Both the position numbers and the translations under genes were made by a program. DNA of 7,272 nucleotides from Sedimentisphaerales bacterium (lineage in GTDB: Bacteria > Planctomycetota > Phycisphaerae > Sedimentisphaerales > SM23-30): assembly GCA_016932145.1 (NCBI GenBank), contig JAFGDI010000332.1, forward strand, positions 1-7,272, read 5' to 3'. The notes under the pieces were generated by a model, which worked only from the letters and a program-made list of their open reading frames with translations, did no database searches and was not told where the DNA came from. Positions 1-6,084 of this stretch are shown in pieces (within the stretch, counting starts at the first letter, position 1; each line of letters opens with the position of its first letter).

Positions 1-46
1 AATGCCTTATTAAAGAAAGAGTTAAACTGATTATTACCCGAAGTTG

Positions 47-64
47 TAATTTTTTTAAAAATTA
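47..64. repeat. AT-rich inverted repeat
   Basis: TAATTTTT at 47-54 and AAAAATTA at 57-64 are perfect reverse complements separated by TT, and a nine-A run follows at 68-76. This could be the end of an upstream transcription unit, a bent-DNA or UP-like element, or chance in AT-rich sequence. The stem has no GC, so a rho-independent terminator is unlikely. Confidence 0.3.
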
Positions 65-117
65 TCGAAAAAAAAACATGAGCTGGTCAATTGCTTATAT
101 AGAAGAAAGAGGAATTT

Positions 118-131
118 CTGTATCGATACAG
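118..131. promoter_or_regulatory. 14-bp perfect palindrome, possible operator
   Basis: CTGTATCGATACAG at 118-131 equals its own reverse complement over all 14 bases. It lies about 300 bp upstream of the LamG gene start. Palindromes of this length are often dimeric repressor or activator sites, but no known regulator consensus was recognised, so the role is inferred from symmetry alone. Confidence 0.3.
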
Positions 132-413
132 GACGAGAATAGAGAAGTATGGAAAGTAGCAAAGCAGGATATTTATATATGCTTATCAGCAATTGCAACA
201 CGCTGTGTTCGATTGTGCCTTGGATGGTTCGTCCGGCGTTTCAGGTCGCATGTTTGCGGAATATCGCTATGGCCAGAGTGTTCATAAGTTCTTTTATTGA
301 AGTAAGTAAGTTTAAGTGCAGGGCGGGTTTGTCTCTGCTGCCTGTATTTCAGATGGTATAAATTGTTAACTCTGTTCATCTTAGGAACAGGGGTATTGTA
401 ATATTTAACTTAG

Positions 414-421
414 AAGGAAGG
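414..421 (+). promoter_or_regulatory. Ribosome binding site for the LamG protein gene
   Basis: AAGGAAGG at 414-421 closely matches the Shine-Dalgarno consensus and ends six bases before the ATG at 428. This fixes the start codon and suggests efficient translation. Confidence 0.8.
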
Positions 422-427
422 TTTGAA

Positions 428-2602
428 ATGAAGAGAATCAGTATGTTTTTCTCAACGCTTATGCTGTTGGGAGCTGCCAGTTCAGTGCTGGCTGTGCCTG
501 TAACTAATGGTCTGGTAATAAAGCTGGATGCTGATGCTATTAGTAATTCAGCGGTTAATGCTGATGGTACAATTGCTACCTGGGTTGACAGTTCTGGTTT
601 GAATAATCATGCTACGCAGTCTATTGCGGTCAATATGCCTGTTTTTGTACCAAATAATCCTAACTTTAAGGGTCATTCCTCTGTAAAGTTTGATGGCCTC
701 AACGATTGGATGAGCCTCAATGGCAGTGGGGTCAGTGTTGGTTCCTGTACAATGTTCGCAGTTGCAAAGTATGATCGTACTACTGGTGAACAGTATATTG
801 TTTCTGGTCAGAGTGTAATTGGTACTGACCGTCTTCGTTTTGCTACCAATTCTAATTCTTTCGCCTGGCGTATCGGATCTTCTGGCGAGTTCAGATATAC
901 ACCAAATACTAATGGTAATGTATTTGGTGTAAGTTCAGGTATTGCTGGTGTTGACAATGGTGTTAAATATTACCTTAACGGGGTAAATGTTGGCAGTGGT
1001 ACAAACAGTTCTGTCGAGTCACCCGGACTATTAGGGATTGGTTCTTATGGCCGTGGCCAGAAGTCTTTTATGCAGGGTGATATAGCCTTTCTGGTAATCT
1101 ATAATCGTATTCTTTCTCCAGAAGAAATTGATTCTGTTAATACATATCTGGCAAGCAAATATCTGATCTCTGCTCATGAACCGACCCCGGCTGTTGGTGA
1201 TGTTGCCGTTGGCACACCAGGTGCTGGCAATGTTTCTGTCACCTTCCAGTGGAAGGGTGCTCCCAATCCGCTGAATACCGCCACGATAGACCCGCTGGTC
1301 AAAAAGCAGTTGCTTTATGTTTCTGGTGGCATCTCTGACCCGAACATGTACCTTAAGGACGAGATAAATGTTACAGACTATAATAACATGGCATTTACCT
1401 CTTCTCCGATAACTCTGGATTTTGACGAGACTTATACCTGGCGCATTGACCAGATTTGTGCTGATAAAAACGGCGTTATTCTCCCGCTTGATGATCCTAA
1501 TAACTACACCGGTCCAAGCTGGTCATTCAGCACTCTGGCCAGTGTCCCGGTTATTGTTGCCGAACCTGCTTCGGTAAGATTTGCTCCTGGTGATAACCTC
1601 AGCGTTTCAGTTGAATATACCAGTGTAAGTCCGGCTACTGCCCAGTGGTTCAAAAATGGTCAGCCGCTAACTCTTGACAGCCGTATCACTGCTGCTAATT
1701 CCGGCACTGTTGCTACCCTGTCTATTCAGGATTCTGTTCTGGCTGATGAAGGCGATTATTACTGTGCCCTTACCAGCTCTGGCGGTACTACCAATTCAGG
1801 TGTTTCTGTTATGATGACCAGCAGATTGCTGGCCAGTTATGCCTTTGAGCAGGATCTCAATGATGGTGTTGGCACTAATAATGGCTTACCAGTTGAGAAC
1901 CCTTCATTTGTAACAGGTATTTCAGGTGATTATGCTGTTGCCTCTGTTGATGGACTGGGGTATGTACTTCTTTCAACCGATGCTTATCCTAAGGGTGGCC
2001 TGGGTAAAGGTCTTGATATGTTCACCTATTCCTTCTGGGTCAAACCCTCTGCTGAACTCGTTGGCGAAGGCCGTATTTTTGGTACTTTTAATGATGGTAG
2101 TAATACCGGCGTTCAGGTCGGTGTTAATGGCGGCGGTGCTCTCAAGATATATCTGAGAGAAGAAGGTAACAAGTCAATTGATGTCTCTACTGCTGCCAAT
2201 GCTGTCCCTGATGAGCAGTGGTCGCATGTTGCTGTTACCTATAATGGCACTACTTTATGCTATTTCGTTGATGGTGTAAGAGTGTTGGAACGCAATGTGT
2301 CAACTCTCACTAATTTTGCCAACTGGCAGTATCCATTATTTGTTCTGGCGAAAAATCTTCGCGGTGTTGTTAATGAAAATTACCGCGGCGGCCTTGACGA
2401 CCTGAGAATATATAACTATTCTATGGATGAATTCCAGGTTGCTGACCTTTATATTGATGTTACTGGTGAAGCGGTATGTATAGCTTCCGAGAAGCCAAGC
2501 ACTCTTTATGACTTCGACAATAGCTGTACTGTTGATCTCGAAGATCTGGCGGTTCTGGCTGCTCAGTGGCTCGATTCAGGTCTTTACGGTGGCAATAACT
2601 GA
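428..2602 (+). CDS. Secreted LamG / Fn3-like / Ig-like / LamG protein with dockerin-like C-terminus
   Basis: This 724-residue protein begins with a Sec signal peptide (basic MKR, hydrophobic core, probable cleavage after VLA at residue 22). Domains read in order: a LamG/concanavalin-like domain (about 28-247, with WVDSSGLNNHA and VKFDGLNDWM), an Fn3-like domain (about 252-370, with YTWRID and SWSFST), an Ig-like domain (373-463, with QWFKNG and DEGDYYC), a second LamG domain (about 465-675, with WSHVAVTYNG and GGLDDLRIYN), and a dockerin-like motif at 695-716 (DFDNSCTVDLEDL...QWL). LamG folds usually bind glycans or act as adhesion modules; no catalytic domain is seen. The protein is probably exported and surface-bound or extracellular. 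The Ig-like domain keeps the F-strand Cys446 but lacks a matching B-strand cysteine, so the usual disulfide is absent. The start is supported by a strong ribosome binding site, and a terminator follows, so the gene seems monocistronic. Exact ligand unknown. Confidence 0.9.
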   Translation: MKRISMFFSTLMLLGAASSVLAVPVTNGLVIKLDADAISNSAVNADGTIATWVDSSGLNNHATQSIAVNMPVFVPNNPNFKGHSSVKFDGLNDWMSLNGSGVSVGSCTMFAVAKYDRTTGEQYIVSGQSVIGTDRLRFATNSNSFAWRIGSSGEFRYTPNTNGNVFGVSSGIAGVDNGVKYYLNGVNVGSGTNSSVESPGLLGIGSYGRGQKSFMQGDIAFLVIYNRILSPEEIDSVNTYLASKYLISAHEPTPAVGDVAVGTPGAGNVSVTFQWKGAPNPLNTATIDPLVKKQLLYVSGGISDPNMYLKDEINVTDYNNMAFTSSPITLDFDETYTWRIDQICADKNGVILPLDDPNNYTGPSWSFSTLASVPVIVAEPASVRFAPGDNLSVSVEYTSVSPATAQWFKNGQPLTLDSRITAANSGTVATLSIQDSVLADEGDYYCALTSSGGTTNSGVSVMMTSRLLASYAFEQDLNDGVGTNNGLPVENPSFVTGISGDYAVASVDGLGYVLLSTDAYPKGGLGKGLDMFTYSFWVKPSAELVGEGRIFGTFNDGSNTGVQVGVNGGGALKIYLREEGNKSIDVSTAANAVPDEQWSHVAVTYNGTTLCYFVDGVRVLERNVSTLTNFANWQYPLFVLAKNLRGVVNENYRGGLDDLRIYNYSMDEFQVADLYIDVTGEAVCIASEKPSTLYDFDNSCTVDLEDLAVLAAQWLDSGLYGGNN

Positions 2603-2621
2603 TCATTTTCCTGATCTCTCG

Positions 2622-2647
2622 GGTCATGACCTTTTTGGGTCATGACC
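2622..2647. repeat. Doubled 10-bp palindrome GGTCATGACC
   Basis: Two identical copies of the self-complementary decamer GGTCATGACC occur at 2622-2631 and 2638-2647, separated by TTTTTG. Each copy is a palindrome, and together they can form a 10-bp stem with a six-base loop. The element starts 20 bases after the LamG stop codon and precedes the main terminator. It could stabilise the mRNA 3' end or bind a dimeric protein; there is no T-tract after it, so it is not itself a classical terminator. Confidence 0.55.
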
Positions 2648-2671
2648 TGAATAAAATCGTTCTCCTATAAA

Positions 2672-2718
2672 AGAAAACCCGACCTGACAGATATCAGGCC
2701 GGGTTTTCTCTTTTTTTT
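2672..2718 (+). terminator. Rho-independent terminator, possibly bidirectional
   Basis: Arms at 2672-2687 and 2694-2709 pair over 16 positions with one A/C mismatch around a six-base CAGATA loop, and eight T residues follow at 2711-2718. This is a strong terminator 70 bases after the LamG stop. On the minus strand the hairpin is followed by a T-rich run (TTTTA after the CT), so it may also stop transcription from the convergent gene ending at 2952. Confidence 0.9.
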
Positions 2719-2832
2719 GCTCAGGAGCATTATCTCTTATGCAAAGACGCATAACATTGTGCCTCTGCTGAATTATTACTCAGGCTGACAATCAGATGCT
2801 AACAGTTGATCGGGCTTGTTGCCCAATGGTAG

Positions 2833-2852
2833 CTCAAGCATCCTTGCTTGAG
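2833..2852. repeat. Perfect 8-bp hairpin, possible dispersed repeat
   Basis: CTCAAGCA at 2833-2840 and TGCTTGAG at 2845-2852 are perfect complements around a TCCT tetraloop. With no T-tract on either side it is not a standard terminator. It may be a copy of a small intergenic repeat or a 3' stability element for the convergent gene. Confidence 0.4.
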
Positions 2853-2889
2853 ATTATTAGTATTGCAACGCTAGTTATCTGGAGCATAT

Positions 2890-2898
2890 TGGTATAAT
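2890..2898 (+). promoter_or_regulatory. Candidate extended -10 promoter element antisense to the zinc-ribbon gene
   Basis: TGGTATAAT at 2890-2898 is a perfect match to the extended -10 form TGnTATAAT. No good -35 hexamer is found at 16-18 bases upstream. If active, it would drive transcription rightward into the 3' end of the minus-strand gene at 2952-3395. In AT-rich sequence such matches also arise by chance. Confidence 0.25.
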
Positions 2899-2951
2899 AG
2901 TTGTGAGAAATGCAGATTTTTTCTTTTGCACAACACACCCAAGATTGTCTG

Positions 2952-3395
2952 TTATCTGTTTTCTTTTTCGTCCGATAACATATCACGAATATCACTGGCA
3001 ATATCTATTAATACATGTATAGATTCCAGATGGGCGATCAGATACTTGGCTATTGCTCCAAGTATTACCGAATTCAGTATTATTAACAAACAGGCCGGTA
3101 GTGGTTTTAAGGACCAGAGCAGGGGAGGGTTCTCACCTATTTCACTGGGGTAATATATGTAGTAGGCAATGCAGGCCAGGGCGGTGCAGGGGATAAGCAG
3201 GAGAATAAATATATTTATTATTACCGTTATATACAATCCTGGTTTTCTGATCTCGCCTGCCACCACATCTTCCGCATCGTCGTCTTTTTCGATCGTATTG
3301 ACACAACCGCACTTGGGACATCTTACTTTATTGCCCGGCAAATCATCTGGCGAGGTTAGTAACTCATTACATTTCTCACACTTAAAATTTATCAT
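2952..3395 (-). CDS. Zinc-ribbon, two-span membrane protein of unknown function
   Basis: This 147-residue protein opens with a zinc ribbon: CEKC at residues 6-9 and CPKC at 26-29, spaced as in small MJ0042/zinc-ribbon headers that bind one Zn ion. An acidic linker (about 36-48, KDDDAED) leads to two hydrophobic segments at about 54-82 and 99-121, then a probably amphipathic, charged C-terminal tail. It is likely an inner-membrane protein with the zinc ribbon in the cytoplasm (inference). The ATG at 3395 is preceded by a modest GGAA (3401-3404) five bases away. It is convergent with the LamG gene and divergent from the sigma factor operon, so it forms its own transcription unit. Planctomycetes encode many such zinc-ribbon membrane proteins; specific role not recognised. 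Confidence 0.8.
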   Translation of the reverse strand: MINFKCEKCNELLTSPDDLPGNKVRCPKCGCVNTIEKDDDAEDVVAGEIRKPGLYITVIINIFILLLIPCTALACIAYYIYYPSEIGENPPLLWSLKPLPACLLIILNSVILGAIAKYLIAHLESIHVLIDIASDIRDMLSDEKENR

Positions 3396-3782
3396 TTTCG
3401 TTCCGTCTGATAATTATTAATAATTCAACTTGTCCTTTAGTTATCGGTCCTTCGCTGTAATAATAATTAAACATCTCTGCTAAATAAAGCAGTTTATTAA
3501 TGGTATATTATTAAAGGGAAATTTATTTTTTACTTTTCCTTTGTATAAAAATAAACTCTTATATGCTTAAATGCTTTAATAATAACTACATATAACTAGT
3601 TTGTATTCATTTTAGCCTGTTTTTTGGCTTTTTCTCTGTTTTTTTTGGTTCACAATTACATGAGGCCTGACATTTCAATTATTGACAGCAGGTGTTTTCT
3701 GGTTATTTCCGGAAAAGCAGTATTTTATTGTGGATTATAAGCAGTTATACCGATTTAAATAATTGCAGGAAATATATTTATC
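3396..3782. other. AT-rich divergent intergenic region
   Basis: This 387-base stretch separates the minus-strand zinc-ribbon gene from the plus-strand sigma factor operon and holds no credible gene. Promoters for both should lie here. Visible elements are a 14-bp AT palindrome at 3412-3425 (AATTATTAATAATT) just upstream of the zinc-ribbon start, a hairpin with one G-T pair at 3513-3542 (arms AAAGGGAAA and TTTTCCTTT), a weak AGCC/GGCT hairpin at 3614-3629 followed by T-rich sequence, and a 10-bp palindrome TTTCCGGAAA at 3706-3715 near the candidate sigma operon promoter. Confidence 0.6.
3682..3708 (+). promoter_or_regulatory. Candidate promoter of the sigma factor operon
   Basis: TTGACA at 3682-3687 is a perfect -35 hexamer for the housekeeping sigma factor. 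The nearest -10-like hexamer is TTATTT at 3703-3708, after a short 15-base spacer, so the match is imperfect. The -10 overlaps the palindrome TTTCCGGAAA (3706-3715), a possible operator. The start codon is about 75 bases further on. An ECF-type autoregulated promoter could be used instead but was not recognised. Confidence 0.35.
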
Positions 3783-4316
3783 GTGGATTTTGACGAAGAT
3801 AAAAGTACACAGCGATTTTTAGCACTGCTCACGCCTGTGCAGGGGCGTATTTTTGCCTATATTCTCAGTCGCTGGCCGAATATGGCTGACGCTCAGGATC
3901 TTATGCAGGAATCTATTGCCACTATGTGGGAAAAATTCGCTGAATACACGCCAGGCACAGACTTTCAGGCCTGGGCTATCACTATCGCAAAGTTCAAGGT
4001 CCTTAATTTCCGACGCAAACATATTAATAGTCCGCTGGCATTTAACGATCAGGTACTGGAAATTTTACAGGGTAAGTCTCAGGGGTTTCTCGATAAATTC
4101 GATGACCGTATGGAGACTTTGCTGAGTTGTGTGAAAAAACTCAAAAACCCTGATCGTAAACTCGTTGAATTACGCTACTTACAGGAATATCCGGTAAGTC
4201 AGATTGCCCAGCGTTATGATGTATCTCCAAGGATGATCTATAAGACTCTGGCACGCATTCACAATAGTTTGCTGAATTGCGTTCGCCGTAACATGGTCAG
4301 GGAGGGTGGTTGCTGA
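3783..4316 (+). CDS. ECF-family RNA polymerase sigma-70 factor
   Basis: This 177-residue protein is a short sigma factor with only regions 2 and 4. Region 2 spans about residues 11-80, including the DAQDLMQESIATMW core-binding segment (36-49) and the FQAWAITIAKFKVLNFRRK segment (61-79) that melts and reads the -10. Region 4 spans about 113-169, with a helix-turn-helix (VSQIAQRYDVSPRMIYKTLARI) for -35 recognition. The style fits the Rhodopirellula/Verrucomicrobium ECF group (TIGR02989-like). The likely start is GTG at 3783; a GCAGGA ribosome binding site at 3765-3770 is 12 bases away, somewhat far. The stop codon overlaps the start of the FecR gene in TGATG, so the two are translationally coupled. 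It probably directs transcription of this locus when released by its FecR partner; target promoters are unknown. Confidence 0.93.
   Translation: MDFDEDKSTQRFLALLTPVQGRIFAYILSRWPNMADAQDLMQESIATMWEKFAEYTPGTDFQAWAITIAKFKVLNFRRKHINSPLAFNDQVLEILQGKSQGFLDKFDDRMETLLSCVKKLKNPDRKLVELRYLQEYPVSQIAQRYDVSPRMIYKTLARIHNSLLNCVRRNMVREGGC
4300..4306 (+). promoter_or_regulatory. Ribosome binding site deciding the FecR start
   Basis: GGGAGGG at 4300-4306 lies nine bases before the ATG at 4316 but only three bases before an in-frame TTG at 4310. The spacing favours ATG 4316, whose A is also the last base of the sigma factor TGA stop (4314-4316). The site is inside the sigma factor coding region. Confidence 0.75.
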
Positions 4317-6007
4317 TGAATTTTGGCGCAGATTATAGCAGAATGCCCGATAACATATTAGGCGAGCTTATTCTTTTGGCAGTAGAAGGCAAAGCAACCC
4401 CGGCAGAATTCCAGCTATTGCAGGAATACATACAGAATGACCCCGCCGCTGCTGACTACTATTATGAGTTTCTTACTACTTATATTGCCTTTTCTTCCTA
4501 TGGCACATCAGGTTTGGCTGCTTTATGGTCACAAGATAAAGATGCTGACCTCCTGAATTTACTGCATAATCTGGCTGACGATCAGGAATCGGCCCCGCCG
4601 ATAGAACTGCCGGCAGCAAGGCCGTTGCCTGAGCCGTTGCCTGAGCCAATTAAGGTCGTGCCTGGTAAGAAAAATGTCGGGCTATATGTCTCTCTGGCTT
4701 CTGTTGCGGCTTTGGCTATTTTTGCTATTTGTCTGGAGTTTTTGCCTCAGAAGGAAACTGGCCGTCAGGTCGCAACCCTTACTGATACTGTAAGAGCACG
4801 CTGGGCCAGGGGAAATTATCAGGTACACGATGGTATGCGTCTCAAGACTGCCAGTGCCCCGTTTACTCTCGAGCAGGGATATGCTCAATTACTCTTTGAT
4901 AATCAGACTGTCGTAACCTTAGAAGGCCCGGCGGAGTTTCAGATTCTTACAAATAATCAAATACAACTCAATTATGGACGACTTTACGCCTCGGTTCCTC
5001 CTCAGGCTTATGGCTTTACGGTTAATACCGAATTCTCAAAGGTTATCGACCTGGGCACTGAATTTGGCGTTCATGAACGACGCGATGGACATACAGAGGT
5101 ACATGTTATAAAAGGCAAGACCAATCTGGTGGCAAGTAATCAGGGAAATAATGTCAGTATGGAAATTAACGCCGGTGATGGCCGCAGTTTCAGGCATGCT
5201 GATGGCATTATCGAAGAAGTTTCCTGTAAGACAGACTTGTTTGTCAGACATATTGATTCTAATAACGGCTTTATCTGGAATGGTCAGGCCAGATTTGACC
5301 TGGCCGATGTCGTTGGCGGCGGTAATGGCTTTGGCGGTGGTTTTATAGACTATGGCATTACTATGCGTACCGGCGTAGGGAGCCCATTCAATGATACCAG
5401 CGAAATGTATGGACTGGACAATAAATATGTTTTGGCTTCTGATAATCCCTATGTAGATGGTGTCTTTGTGCCTAATGGTAAGCATGGCAAAGTAGTTGTC
5501 TCTTCCACGGGGCTGACCTATAGCCAGTTCCCCGAAACTAATGGCGGTACCTGGGGGAATATATTTAACGGCGCTTTCCATATTTCTGGCAATGTACCTA
5601 AACACGCCCTTAAGGTTGATGGCAGAGAATATGGTTATTCTGATGACACCAAATCCCTTTGTATGCACAGTAATAAAGGTATAACTTTTGACCTCAATGC
5701 TATCAGAAATGATATTTCTGGTCTGGAGATCACAAAGTTTGATACTGGTGTTGCTCTTTCTGAAACATCAAGAACATACAAAGGGTTAGATTCCGACTGG
5801 AACACAGCTGAGTTCTATGTCCTTATTGATGGCCAGTTAAAAGCCAATACCGAGAAATTTTCAGCCAAAAACGGATTACAGAATATTGAGGTGGCTATAG
5901 AGCCAACCGACCGATTCCTGACTTTGGTTATGTTAGATGGCGATTTAGATGTTTCCTATGATTGGTGTTTATTGATCAAACCGGAACTGACATTGGAGCA
6001 GAAGTAG
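4316..6007 (+). CDS. FecR-domain membrane regulator with C-terminal NPCBM-like domain (putative anti-sigma factor)
   Basis: This 563-residue protein is the likely partner of the sigma factor. Residues 1-90 form a cytoplasmic helical region (GELILLAVEGKATPAEF, then NDPAAADYYYEF) like other planctomycete anti-sigma N-termini. A Pro-rich linker (103-111, PLPEPLPEP) leads to one membrane span at about 121-143. The outer part has a FecR domain (about 175-290), with LEGPAEFQI, YGRLYASVP, and FTVNTEFSKVIDLGTEFGV followed by EVHVIKGK. A Gly-rich linker lies at 334-342. The C-terminus (about 425-556) looks like an NPCBM/NEW2 carbohydrate-binding fold (GITFDLNAIR, AEFYVLIDGQ, FLTLVMLDGDLDVSYDW). FecR proteins normally relay an outer signal to an ECF sigma factor; the added NPCBM-like domain suggests glycan sensing (inference). 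No SusC/TonB partner is visible in the window. Start chosen by the ribosome binding site and the TGATG overlap. Confidence 0.9.
   Translation: MNFGADYSRMPDNILGELILLAVEGKATPAEFQLLQEYIQNDPAAADYYYEFLTTYIAFSSYGTSGLAALWSQDKDADLLNLLHNLADDQESAPPIELPAARPLPEPLPEPIKVVPGKKNVGLYVSLASVAALAIFAICLEFLPQKETGRQVATLTDTVRARWARGNYQVHDGMRLKTASAPFTLEQGYAQLLFDNQTVVTLEGPAEFQILTNNQIQLNYGRLYASVPPQAYGFTVNTEFSKVIDLGTEFGVHERRDGHTEVHVIKGKTNLVASNQGNNVSMEINAGDGRSFRHADGIIEEVSCKTDLFVRHIDSNNGFIWNGQARFDLADVVGGGNGFGGGFIDYGITMRTGVGSPFNDTSEMYGLDNKYVLASDNPYVDGVFVPNGKHGKVVVSSTGLTYSQFPETNGGTWGNIFNGAFHISGNVPKHALKVDGREYGYSDDTKSLCMHSNKGITFDLNAIRNDISGLEITKFDTGVALSETSRTYKGLDSDWNTAEFYVLIDGQLKANTEKFSAKNGLQNIEVAIEPTDRFLTLVMLDGDLDVSYDWCLLIKPELTLEQK
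4621..4647 (+). repeat. 12-bp tandem repeat in the FecR linker
   Basis: GCCGTTGCCTGA occurs twice in tandem (4621-4632 and 4633-4644), followed by GCC. In frame it encodes the repeated PLPE motif of the proline-rich cytoplasmic linker. Because the unit is a multiple of three, copy-number change would alter linker length without breaking the frame. Confidence 0.7.
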
Positions 6008-6084
6008 AAAATAGGAGTTAGAATTCAGGTCGGCAGCTCAGGTGTTTGCCGGACCGGCGAATTCAGTAGTACAAGGAAATAGAT
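6008..6084 (+). promoter_or_regulatory. Long imperfect hairpin between fecR-like and GH31 genes
   Basis: This 77-base gap contains a nested inverted repeat at 6021-6064. The outer arms are GAATTC at 6021-6026 and 6059-6064. The inner arms are GGTCGGCA (6028-6035) and TGCCGGACC (6047-6055), pairing with one bulged G around an 11-base loop. No T-tract follows, so it is not a classical terminator. It could be an mRNA processing or stability element that sets different expression of regulator and enzyme within one operon. A separate promoter for the GH31 gene was not recognised. Confidence 0.5.
6073..6077 (+). promoter_or_regulatory. Ribosome binding site for the GH31 gene
   Basis: AAGGA at 6073-6077 ends seven bases before the ATG at 6085. 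It supports this start, which opens a clear signal peptide. Confidence 0.75.

Larger units (their letters stand above)
1..427. other. Non-coding leader region upstream of the LamG protein gene
   Basis: No convincing gene is visible in this 427-base stretch. Short open frames exist (for example 78-287 on the plus strand) but lack a ribosome binding site and have unlikely compositions. It is AT-rich at the left, with an inverted repeat at 47-64 and a nine-A run at 68-76, and less so around 195-280. It includes a 14-bp palindrome at 118-131 and a small hairpin at 197-209 (AACAC, loop GCT, GTGTT). The promoter of the gene at 428 probably lies here, but no -35/-10 pair with good spacing was found; TATAAA at 357-362 is an isolated -10-like hexamer. 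Confidence 0.6.
2719..2951. other. Non-coding interval between convergent genes, with small hairpins
   Basis: No gene is seen here. The stretch holds three short perfect inverted repeats: TTATGC/GCATAA at 2737-2754, GGGC/GCCC around TTGTT at 2812-2824, and CTCAAGCA/TGCTTGAG at 2833-2852. None has a T-tract. A sequence matching an extended -10 element lies at 2890-2898 on the plus strand. Confidence 0.6.

Noticed and set aside
78..287. 69-residue plus-strand open frame in the leader
   Set aside because: The ATG has only an A-run upstream with no ribosome binding site, no domain is recognisable, and overlapping frames of equal length exist on both strands.
375..404. TTCATC/TAATAT as a promoter for the LamG gene
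   Set aside because: The -35 match is poor and transcription would begin at about the ribosome binding site.
3169..3420. Plus-strand open frame opposite the zinc-ribbon gene
   Set aside because: The minus-strand frame has paired CxxC motifs and membrane spans; the plus frame has no family features.
3614..3629. AGCC/GGCT hairpin followed by T-rich DNA as a terminator
   Set aside because: The stem is only four base pairs with an eight-base loop, and no plus-strand gene ends upstream of it.
4310..4315. TTG at 4310 as the FecR start
   Set aside because: It would be only three bases from the GGGAGGG site, while ATG 4316 has a nine-base spacing and forms the typical TGATG overlap.
5036..5668. 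210-residue minus-strand open frame opposite the FecR gene
   Set aside because: It lies wholly within the well-supported FecR/NPCBM coding region and has no recognisable domain; it is most simply an antisense shadow.
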